From Labia minor (taxonomy: Eukaryota > Arthropoda > Insecta > Dermaptera > Spongiphoridae), in assembly GCA_963082975.1 (NCBI GenBank), contig OY720345.1, forward strand, positions 31,380,611 through 31,444,610: 64,000 nucleotides of DNA, given 5' to 3'. Shown piece by piece: positions 55,301 through 64,000 of this stretch. The notes beneath the pieces were generated by a model. The model was not told the origin of the DNA, searched no databases, and saw only the letters and a list, made by a program, of their open reading frames with translations. Numbering within the stretch: the stretch's first letter is position 1; every line of letters begins with the position of its first letter. The translations under genes were made by a program, and so were the position numbers.

Positions 55301-56410
55301 AAATACACTCAGTTAGCAAGAGTGCTAATGATGACTTGGTGAGATGCAGAGAGCAAATGATAGCTGAAAGAAATTGAGGGTGGCGTTTAAGTCGAAAAAA
55401 GGTGTGTCGAAACAGGCAACCAATCAGAAGACCCGTTAAGTAAAAATAAGAAGAGGGGAGTTTGAACCTTTTTTCTACCTCCCTATTATATTTTTTCAAT
55501 ATTTTGATTTTATTAATTTTTTATCTCTCTTTGTAAAGACGAAATTATAACTTTAAAATGATTTTAAATGTAATCAATCAAAAGTCAGAAATTATAATTT
55601 AAAAAAATCAAAATTCTTCATAAAAAAAAAATGGCTTTTTATTTTTTCTAATACATTTACCGTGTATATAATATATAGAGATTCTTTATTTCATTAGATT
55701 GAATATTATTTATTAGTAATTCATTTAATAAATATCTAATCGTTATTTGAAATTTATTTAATTATTATTTTAGAATTTATGATGCTTAATCCAAATTTAA
55801 TTCGCAGCATGGAACATACGATCAGGACTGTCATTTAGTTGGAGGGGAGCGACCTGAACATTTTTTCAAACTTCTTATTTAAACGGATTTTAATATTTTG
55901 ATTATTATTATTAATTAATGTATTATATTTGCATCCCGTCTCGTTTTTGTATTAGATATTGTATCAATATTTTTTATATTTAAAATATTTTAAAATTTTT
56001 TAATTAATTTCGAAAGAAAATTAAAAATATATTTATACAATTTTTGCTAGTATAATAAAATAAGATCTAATGAAATATATTTATTTTTATCGTCAATTCA
56101 CAATGTGTCATTTATTATATTATTAATTTGTGAAATGATTACAAATTTTATGTAAAATCCATTCTCTATTCGTTTAGATCAAAAATAATATATTTAATAT
56201 TTAATATATTGAATATATTTAATACATACTAGAATCAACTCTTGAATATTTTTTTAAACAAGCGGACTATGGACATCTGTATTATTTATTTTTAATGTTT
56301 TGACAAAGTCCCTTTTGTTGTTTTCTTCTTTTGTATTATGTATTGAGAAAGGTAAGTTTTGGAAAGGGCCTTTTGTTGTATTATTATTGTTTCTCCTTTT
56401 TAAGTTAACA
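55301..56410. other. A+T-rich sequence without a gene
   Basis: Contains a 71-codon frame (55284-55499, minus) with no recognisable product. 55940-56060 resembles family C interior (AAATATTTTAAAATTTTTTA). Confidence 0.4.
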
Positions 56411-56612
56411 AAATACAAATATTCATTAATTATGCTCTAATTAAACACTTGCAAGCTACGAATGTGTTATTTTATTGTATTGTCATCCAGAATACATAAC
56501 TCTGAAAAGTTTCAGAGCGATTGGATGACTGGAAGTGGTCGAAATTTCGATTGCAAGATTTGACGCGAACAGATAAACAAGAAAGCAAGCTAAGAAAAAC
56601 GTGGTAAAAAGG
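56411..56612 (+). repeat. dispersed repeat family G, copy 2
   Basis: Second copy of 55084-55300, with a shorter AAAC run. Confidence 0.8.
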
Positions 56613-56839
56613 TAAGGGAACGTCGTCCCCTCCCAATACACCATTGTAAATAATCATAATTGATGATAAGATTTACAATTTATTCCATTTAAAATAAAAT
56701 CCATAAAAAGTTAACATTTAAATATAATTTAGTTAAATAAAGAATTAAAGAATGAAATTATAAAATTAATGTGCAATGGTATTAGTATTAAATATATATA
56801 TACTATTAATATACTTATAATTTATTTTATATCTTTCTT

Positions 56840-57350
56840 ATGTTATTTTAGTAGCAAAAATTGTATGTATATATATTTATTTGTATTTTTGAAATATTAA
56901 ACCACTCGAAGGATTTTTTTAAATTCAAACCATAGATAATATTTATAAAGGAAAATCGATCTGTATTGGTTTCAGCCTTGGGAAAAATAGTCTTTGTTAG
57001 TTTTTTCTTAATTTAAAATAGGAATTTTAATAATAAAAAAAATTGCGCCTGGCAACACGGAACAGCGCTTTCTTAAATACAAAATATTATAAATAAAATA
57101 AAATTAAAAATATTTATTTTAATATTTTGTAATCAAATTACGGAATATATATTGTGTTATATCCACAGGCCATACTTTTCTGTCTTTAGATGCATTAATA
57201 AGGATGTTTAAGAGATGTATGTTTTATGACTATTTTTTTTTTAATTTATGTTCTTTTAAATTTTTGAAATTGTTTTATATATTTTGTCGTTTATTTATGT
57301 TAAATAATAATCTTTTAAAGTACCGAGCCGCGCGGCTCGGTGATCCAGGT
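56840..57350 (+). mobile_element. Helitron-like family C, diverged copy
   Basis: 5'-like part TATTTTAGTAGCAAAAATTG with AAACCACTCGAAGGA, and a hairpin ACCGAGCCGCGCGGCTCGGT followed by GATCCAGGTAC at about 57320-57352. Confidence 0.5.
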
Positions 57351-57384
57351 ACTTAAATAAATAATAAAATATAATTATAAAAAA

Positions 57385-57775
57385 AATGCATAAAATAACG
57401 TTTTTCCAATGGACTCAAAAGAATAAAATAACGTTTTTCCAATGGACTCAAAAGAATAAAATAATTTTTCTATAAGCCTGACAAGTCCATTGGAAAAACG
57501 TTATTTTATAAATTTTTTTTATATTTATATTATTTTATTCTTTTTAGTGCAATTTTAATATGATAAATTTATTTAATATAACAAGAGAAATAGAAAAGTT
57601 GAAGTTATACGAAAATTTAGAAATTTAATAAAACAAAAAATATATTAATCTTCCAAAATTGATTTTATGCATTTATGTTAAGTAAATGTAATTATTGAAT
57701 AATAATTATTATATTATATTTATAAATAAATAATTTTTATTAATATGAGATTTTATAAATGTATATATATATATG
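57385..57775. repeat. repeat family F copy with local tandem and inverted units
   Basis: ACGTTTTTCCAATGGACTCA occurs twice in tandem (57399, 57431) and once inverted (57485). 57580-57775 is the reverse complement of 27950-28150. Confidence 0.65.
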
Positions 57776-57977
57776 CATGCGGCCCTTTAAATGTTTTTCT
57801 GCGGCCCGCCGAGCATTTCTAAAATAGAATTTTATTATTCGTCTCGATTATTTATAAACAATATTATAATGTTTATTAGTATATATATAAAGCTTTGTAA
57901 ATTATTACTAAGTGCGGCCCGCCCCAAAATTTTAAAATTTAAATTGGCCCGTGGGTTAAAAAGGTTGCTCATACATG
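57776..57977 (+). mobile_element. short deletion derivative of the hAT at 19201
   Basis: The left part (GCGGCCCTTTAAATGTTTTT) and right part (GGGTTAAAAAGGTTGCTCAT) match, in reverse complement, the two ends of the 3256-bp hAT element. The interior, including transposase, is gone. About 200 bp. Confidence 0.8.
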
Positions 57978-58094
57978 TTCTATTGTTTTATTTCCTTTCT
58001 AACGGGGACATATACAAAGTATAAAAAAAAGATATTTTCCCTATACCATCTGAGGGGAAGAAACCCCTCCTCATTGGCGATACAACTGATTAAT

Positions 58095-58330
58095 AAGAAT
58101 TCATCATTAATTTTAATGCTATGAAGTATTTTTAAATACGTTCAAAATGAAAATCTATCCTGAAATCAATATTTATGTTTCAAAATCCGTTGAAAAAAAA
58201 TTAATCGGAGCAATACAAAAGGAGTTAGTTACTAAAAGTAATTAATCGCTAATTAATTCCAATTAATTCATTATAATTCAATTATATTTCTTCTATACCT
58301 TCTAGAGATCTAGTGAATTATCTATAAATA
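58095..58330 (-). repeat. dispersed repeat family E
   Basis: Reverse complement of 44103-44330 with few differences. Confidence 0.75.
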
Positions 58331-58621
58331 TTTTCAAAAGTCTATCTCAAGAAAAAGTCGATTTAGAATGATTAATATAAATTATATTAAAATAAATATT
58401 ATTATTATTTGTTTTAAACAAAGCTCAATTTTATTATTTTCCTATCAGATGTGGTAAATATAAAAAAAGGACATTGCTCTCTTTGAATTCCTATTAGTGA
58501 ATTTTTATTTTAATTGTTTTTCATCTCACACATCCAATTTCTTCATCTTAACATTTTTCTTTTTCACGCAAAAACACTATACTTACAACATGTGATGCAA
58601 TTATACTCATTAAATATAATC
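58331..58621. other. A+T-rich sequence without a gene
   Basis: Nothing recognised. Confidence 0.4.
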
Positions 58622-58629
58622 ATCTAGAT

Positions 58630-59094
58630 CAGAGGTTCTTAAACTTATGTACTCCGCGGACCCCCACTTGGAGAAATTGTTTTTGACGGACCCCTTCCCA
58701 ACTTTAGGTACTTTACGTCATTTTATTAGTTAATTTCTGGCTTACGATCTCATAAGAACAAGGATATATGTTGAATATTTCTAACAGTGATTGGTGAATA
58801 ACGATTTTTTTGCATATTTTAGAACACATTTTATTAGAAATTATAATATTGAAGAAAGAAAATTCAGCTAAATATGAAGATGGATACGGTAGCAATAGTT
58901 TTCTTGCACATTTCGTTGAATTTTGGTATTTGATCTCTGTTTCCTCACAAATCCATGCCATCGCTCCTTTTATATTAAATAAAGTTTTAACTGACTCATC
59001 ATTTTCTCGTGCACCTGTACGATGGCTTTGCGGACCCCCAGTAAAGTCTTCGCGGACCCCCAGGGGTCCGCGGACCACAGTTTAAGAACCTCTG
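58630..59094. mobile_element. non-autonomous hAT element with perfect 8-bp target duplication
   Basis: Ends CAGAGGTTCTTAAACT and AGTTTAAGAACCTCTG, GGACCCCC-type subterminal repeats, target duplication ATCTAGAT at 58622-58629 and 59095-59102. 465 bp, no coding remnant identified. Confidence 0.92.
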
Positions 59095-59184
59095 ATCTAG
59101 ATCATTTATTTTTATTAAAGAATATAATCCTGTCGGCAGATGACATAACTTAATGACCTGTTTTTTCTTTATTCTTTAATTATC

Positions 59185-59460
59185 TATCTATCTATATATA
59201 TAAAAGGCAATGTCTGTGTGTCTGTGTGTTTGTCTGTCTGTCAAATACTCAAAAACTACCCGTCCGATTACGGTGAAACTTTCAGGGATTGTTGTGGGCA
59301 TCCCATGGAAGGTTTAGTGTAGTTAAATCCAAAATTAATTTATCCAAAATTAATTTAATTAGTAATATTTTGGTAAAAGTCTGTAGTGTCACAAAACTAT
59401 CGACAGATGGCGCTACATATAAACTTAAACATTCAAATATTTTTAATTTTTTTTAAACTT
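59185..59460 (+). mobile_element. Helentron-like family H copy
   Basis: AAAGGCAATGTCTGTGTGTC, a GTCT-type tract, CCGTCCGATTACGGTGAAAC, then TTTAGTGTAGTTAAATCC and CGACAGATGGCGCTACA. The CTATATATATAAAAGG start is shared by all copies. Confidence 0.65.
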
Positions 59461-60655
59461 AATATTTCTAACTTTGTATTACAATACAATAATGAGACGG
59501 AATTGTGTGTTAAATTAGATTTTATAAATTGAAAACCATTAGTTATACTCTTAAGTTATTTAGTTTTATTGATCACATATCTGGAAAAAATCATCTTCAT
59601 TAGTTTTTTTTAATTTAAATATATATATGTGACGTCACAGTTACCGCCTTTTAGATATATATCTATTCTTAAAATAAAATTAAAAATATTTATATTATAA
59701 TTATATATATGTAAAATAATAATTATATTATTTTAATATTCCTATAAGTTGGTATCACAATTTATTATTATTATGAATTATTTATAAGTAATTAATATTA
59801 TTAATTGGTATTAATAAATAAATAATATTAATTATATTAACTTAATATTTCTAACTTTGTATTACAATAATGAGACGGAATTGTTGTGTGTTAAAGAATT
59901 GTTGACTATAAAAACCAATTTGTTTTTAGGTAAGAATATATTATTCTATTTATTGTAATTATTTAAAAATTTTTTTTAGCAAACAAATCTGTCTATAGTC
60001 CATTTGATTAAACCTACCATCTTATATATAGATTGTCGTGTATAAGATATTAGGGGTGAGGTATTTTATAAGAAAAATTGGGCTAAAAATAAGTTTAATT
60101 AATTGGTAGCACTCTGGATTGAATTTAGAATAATTAAAAGGGTTATTGAAACCGCGTAGGTTGATTAGGGAATGATGAGATTGAATAGGTTCAATTAAAA
60201 AATGCTTATATAAAATTATAACTAAAAATGATTTATTTAATAAAACTGTAAGAATTTAAATTAAAATAGATAACTCAAGAAATTAAGATGAAATAGAATA
60301 ATTGAAAGGTACCGTAAAAATAGAAATATAAATTAAAAGAACTTTAATTTATATTTTAGCAATTGCAATTTATAATTAATTATTAATTACCAATTGTCGA
60401 CCACAGTTGGTATATTGTGTAGTTAAGGAATTGAGAATTCAAAATATGTCGAAGCCAATCATCCCCTCCTCTGCCACTTGGCAAAATTGTCCACCCCTCT
60501 CTCTCTTTTGGGCTAACGAAGAGGTATATCTCTGGGTTTTTCCCTGTTATTTTTTTTTAAAACAATTATTTTTAGAAAGTCTTTGCCATGTGCTCAGTAT
60601 CATAATACATCCAATATATAAGCATAAAAAACAAGCATTTTTATATTTATCTATT
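59461..60655. repeat. A+T-rich sequence with family C trace
   Basis: 59560-59720 carries family C interior (TTTTATTGATCACATATC, GTGACGTCACAGTTACCGCC). 59460-59940 repeats TTAATATTTCTAACTTTGTA twice, about 390 bp apart. No gene. Confidence 0.45.
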
Positions 60656-61150
60656 AAAAGGCAATGTCTGTGTGTCTGTGTGTCTGTCAAATACTCAAAA
60701 ACTACCCGTCCGATTACGGTGAAACTTTCAGGGATTGTTGTGGGCATCCCAGGGAAGGTTTTAATCTATATATATAAAAGGCAATGTCTGTGTGTCTGTT
60801 TGTCTGTCTGTCAAATACTCAAAAACTACCCGTCCGATTACGGTGAAACTTTCAGGGATTGTTGTGGGCATCCCAGGGAAGGTTTTAATCTATATATATA
60901 AAAGGCAATGTCTGTGTGTCTGTTTGTCTGTCTGTCAAATACTCAAAAACTACCCGTCCGATTACGGTGAAACTTTCAGGGATTGTTGTGGGCATCCCAG
61001 GGAAGGTTTTAGTGTAGTTAAATCCAAAATTAATTTATCCAAAATTAATTTAATTAGTAATATTTTGGTAAAAGTCTGTAGTGTCACAAAACTATCGACA
61101 GATGGCGCTACATATAAACTTAAACATTCAAATATTTTTAATTTTTTGAA
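60656..61150 (+). mobile_element. Helentron-like family H, three tandem heads plus one tail
   Basis: The head unit starts at 60656, 60776 and 60900 (AAAAGGCAATGTCTGTG through CCAGGGAAGGTTTTA), periods 120 and 124 bp. Only the third is followed by the full 3' part (to about 61145). Confidence 0.75.
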
Positions 61151-61330
61151 GTGAAAACTTCTTTAGCGGCGTTGAGCACTTTTGCGGGATGGGGAAAAAA
61201 TATAGATTTCGCGTGAGATTCCAAAACGACCGACCGTTCCAAAACGACCCGACCGACCGACCCGACCGATATACGCATGCGCAATACGCCAGAATGTTAG
61301 ACACTAACCTTCTGATACATTCTTTACAAA
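61151..61330. other. GC-richer segment with CCGACCGA repeats
   Basis: GAAGTGAAAACTTCTTTAGC hairpin-like start, then GACCGACC/CCGACCGA repeats and ACGCATGCGC. Directly adjoins the family H tail and may be its 3' end or a separate element. Confidence 0.4.
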
Positions 61331-61495
61331 ATTTTACATATTTGCCATATTAAATATTATTATTTATATTTACATTAATAATCAGTATTACTAAATTATG
61401 TATATATAAAATAAAATATTTTAATATATTATTATGCGTTAAATTATATTAAATTAATTTCTAATATATTTATATAATTTAAAATTAATTTCAGA

Positions 61496-61602
61496 ATATA
61501 TATATATATATATATATTAAATTATATACTATATATAATATATTATATAATATATATTTTAATAAATTAATTTTTAAATATGTGTGTGTGTGTGTGTGTG
61601 TG
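61496..61602. repeat. (AT)n and (TG)n microsatellites
   Basis: An AT-rich dinucleotide run near 61496-61520 and TG repeats at 61580-61602, the latter at the usual internal microsatellite position of family A. Confidence 0.75.
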
Positions 61603-62120
61603 ACCGTAAAAATAAAGATATATGTTTGATAATTTTTCACATGATTAATAATTGTATAAAACTGCTATATATAGAATTTCAGCTTGATAGAATCGCTGAA
61701 AGTACCAGAATTAATTTTTTAACACTGGAAATCTCACGCGCCAACACGTGACGTGGTGCCATCAACAAAGAGTCAAACACTCCACTATCCACTCGACTAT
61801 CTCGCAAATTTGAATTTGATTAAATAATATTTATTAATTTAAATTAAATTATAATTTAATAAATATTATTTATAACATCAAAAACATCAAAATCTCAACA
61901 TCGAAAATTGAATTGCTGAAAGTACCAGAATTAATTTTTTAACACTGGAAATCTCACGCGCCAACACGTGACGTGGTGCCATCAAAAAAGAGCCAAACTT
62001 TCGCTGGTTTAATAAATATTATTTATTAATTTTAATTTATAATTGAATTAATTTAATTTAATTTAAATTAATATATGTTATTTAATCCAATTCAAATTTG
62101 CGAGATATGCTGAACAAATT
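61603..62120. mobile_element. three interleaved Helentron-like family A fragments
   Basis: 61603-61780 is family A interior in plus orientation. 61785-61910 is a short copy in minus orientation (ATCTCGCAAATTTG to CAACATCGAAAATT). 61912-62110 is a plus copy reaching GCGAGATA. CTCACGCGCCAACACGTGAC appears in both plus copies. Confidence 0.6.
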
Positions 62121-62504
62121 TGCGAGATATGCTGAATATGCTTTTAAATAAAAAAAAATTTCAAGAAAGTAATTGGAATTATTAATATTAAGAATCAATA
62201 AATAAATTTATTAAATATACATTTAAACATGTAAATTAATCTATATATAAATTTAATAAATATTCAAACAATAATTGAAACAATATAAATAAAACGATTC
62301 AATATTTTACTTACATTGTGATTTATATTTTTATTTTTATTACAACTATTATTATGGGTATGTTATTTTTGGCAGTTTAAAAAAAATTAAAAATATTAAT
62401 AAAATTTATCAAAATAATAAGTTGAAAAGATTTCCAATTATTTTTATTTATTTATTGTAAATTTTTCAATGTAACCATGGTAACCATAAATAGACTTTTA
62501 CCAA
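62121..62504. other. A+T-rich sequence without a gene
   Basis: Nothing recognised. Confidence 0.4.
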
Positions 62505-62695
62505 AATATTACTAATTAAATTAATTTTTGATAAATTAATTTTGGATTTAACTACACTAAAACCTTCCCTGGGATGCCCACAACAATCCCTGAAAGTTTC
62601 ATCGCAATCGGACGGCTAGTTTTTGAGTATTTGACAGACACACACACAGACAGACAGACAGACAGACAGACATATATATATATATATTCATACAC
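62505..62695 (-). mobile_element. Helentron-like family H, minus copy
   Basis: Reverse complement of the 59.2-kb copy (ACCTTCCCTGGGATGCCCAC, GTTTTTGAGTATTTGACAGA) with a CAGA run. Confidence 0.65.
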
Positions 62696-62895
62696 ATCGT
62701 ATTTTTAATATTTTTGTAATAATAATCAGTTTGCTGAAAAAAATAATTATGAATTTTATATATATATATATACGTATATAAATTTCATTTTTCTCGTGAA
62801 GCTGGTGCGCATTCCGTCTGCTTTCAAATTTCTTACGCACAAGTTTTCACTTTTGTCGGCCAGTCCCACGACTGCCAATTCGACTTTTTTTAATC

Positions 62896-63045
62896 TATCT
62901 ATATATATAAAAGGCAATGTCTGTGTGTCTGTGTGTTTGTCTGTCTGTCAAATACTCAAAAACTACCCGTCCGATTACGGTGAAACTTTCAGGGATTGTT
63001 GTGGGCATCCCAGGGAAGGTTTAGTGTAGTTAAATCCAAATCCTA
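62896..63045 (+). mobile_element. Helentron-like family H, head copy
   Basis: CTATATATATAAAAGGCAAT head and CCGATTACGGTGAAACTTTC, ending TTTAGTGTAGTTAAATCC. Truncated 3'. Confidence 0.65.
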
Positions 63046-63065
63046 CTTCAGCTATATATTATAAA

Positions 63066-64000
63066 CTAGCTGCTCAGAGCTCCTTCGTCGCTCTTCACAT
63101 CTAGACGGGGGCTCCGCCCCCTGTACCCCCGAGTGGTACATAGTATTTGGTTGAAAGTAGTAAAAGGTTTTCATCCATTTTGTTTCAAACAATGTATAAC
63201 ATAAAACATTCATTTCTTATTGTGTGATTATTTAAAATATATTTTAATTTATTTAGTAAATTAATTATATATATTATTATTGAATATGTTATATCTATCT
63301 ACTCGAAAGTTCTTGGCAGCTACAACCACATTTCTCCAAGTGTCCTTATCCTGAGCCTCTGTTCCATCTCTCGTACGTCATTCCCTGATGTACTCATCTT
63401 TCTTTGGCCCATAAATGCTGGGGAGAATCCTATTCTCTGAATCCACTCTCATCTCCAAAGATCATAGACCATGTCTAACACTCATATAATACAACAGACA
63501 AAATAATTGTTTTATATATTTTAATTTTCATTCCCTTTTATAATAATTTTGATGAGATAAGCCTTTTTACTGCATGATAACAGGCGTTTTCCGATTGCAA
63601 CTTCGATTTCAATTCTTCTCAAATATTATTATCCTTCGTGATTACATTCAATTTTTCTACATATTCAAATTCTACATTTTGTATGTTAATACTGCTCCTG
63701 TTTGTTTCTAAATATATTTATTTATCATTATTAATTTCAAACCTCATCTCTTTTCCTACCTCGATTAATTTTTCCTCGCTATCTGTAATTGCAATTGCCG
63801 AATCTCCTATTATATTTAAGTCGTCTGGGTCACCTAATATTTTACAATTGATTTCCACATCTTACTCTTTCTTTACTACCTTCAAGATAAATTTTAAGAT
63901 CAAAATTTGAAAAAGTTTATCCGGATCTATTGAGTCATGCGTAGGTTTTACTAAAGTCTACAAATAATTAGTGAACAGAGATATTGAATTCGCGGTTTTT
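63066..64000 (-). mobile_element. RT-bearing Helitron copy, runs off the window
   Basis: CTAG at 63066-63069 (next to T on the minus strand), hairpin pair at 63074-63140, then a degenerate RT on the minus strand from about 63330 to the edge (palm motif DPDDLNIIGDSAIAITDSEE near 63790-63840). Same order as at 6.2, 16.2 and 34.7 kb. Confidence 0.7.

Noticed and set aside
55284..55499. 71-codon minus-strand frame
   Set aside because: Starts in A+T-rich unique sequence and ends in a repeat; no motif or splice support.
60407..61154. overlapping open frames rich in CVCVSV/CLSVCQ
   Set aside because: They are translations of GTCT/GTGT microsatellite and tandem family H heads, not proteins.

Overview
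The window is nuclear DNA of a metazoan, most likely an insect. It is extremely A+T-rich, its genes have short spliceosomal introns with GT-AG borders, and it holds a seven-exon UDP-glycosyltransferase, C2H2 zinc-finger genes, a THAP-domain exon and a dense load of mariner, hAT, piggyBac, Helitron-like, SINE and LINE-derived repeats. Nothing bacterial or viral was recognised. The sequence alone does not fix the insect order.

Layout. 1-10.8 kb: a cluster of three short C2H2 zinc-finger genes whose fingers each lie in one uninterrupted frame (289-978 plus, 3777-4484 minus, 10210-10821 plus), with a partial zinc-finger-like exon at the left edge. A deleted mariner (2339-2839) and a Helitron remnant with helicase and reverse-transcriptase debris (6232-7012) lie between them. 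11-17 kb: a broken piggyBac transposase, a 603-bp hAT deletion derivative with target duplications, and a three-level nest in which a Helentron-like element sits inside a mariner that splits a THAP-domain exon. 18-25 kb: a palindromic TTAA-flanked MITE, a full-length but inactivated hAT element (19201-22456, perfect 8-bp target duplication) carrying a SINE, a second hAT fragment and inverted-repeat debris. 26.4-27.5 kb: a three-exon gene on the minus strand for an IS1595/ISXO2-like transposase-derived protein. Its splice phases are consistent, but the first catalytic Asp is replaced by His. 29.3-43.8 kb: one UDP-glycosyltransferase gene on the minus strand, seven exons, with two 5.5-kb introns filled with transposon debris. 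Its exons join into a typical UGT except for a 4-bp deletion in exon 5 that breaks the frame. 44-64 kb: no host gene that I can support; a mosaic of Helitron/Helentron-like fragments, SINEs with pol III promoter boxes, mariner and hAT derivatives, inverted-repeat elements, and RT-bearing Helitron copies running off the right edge.

The two genes of most biological interest are the ISXO2-like gene (possible domesticated transposase) and the UGT (detoxification enzyme with a possible null lesion). Among the repeats, the most notable is a Helitron family whose 3' hairpin-CTAG terminus is consistently joined to a LINE reverse-transcriptase fragment, with recognisable Helitron helicase sequence in one copy.
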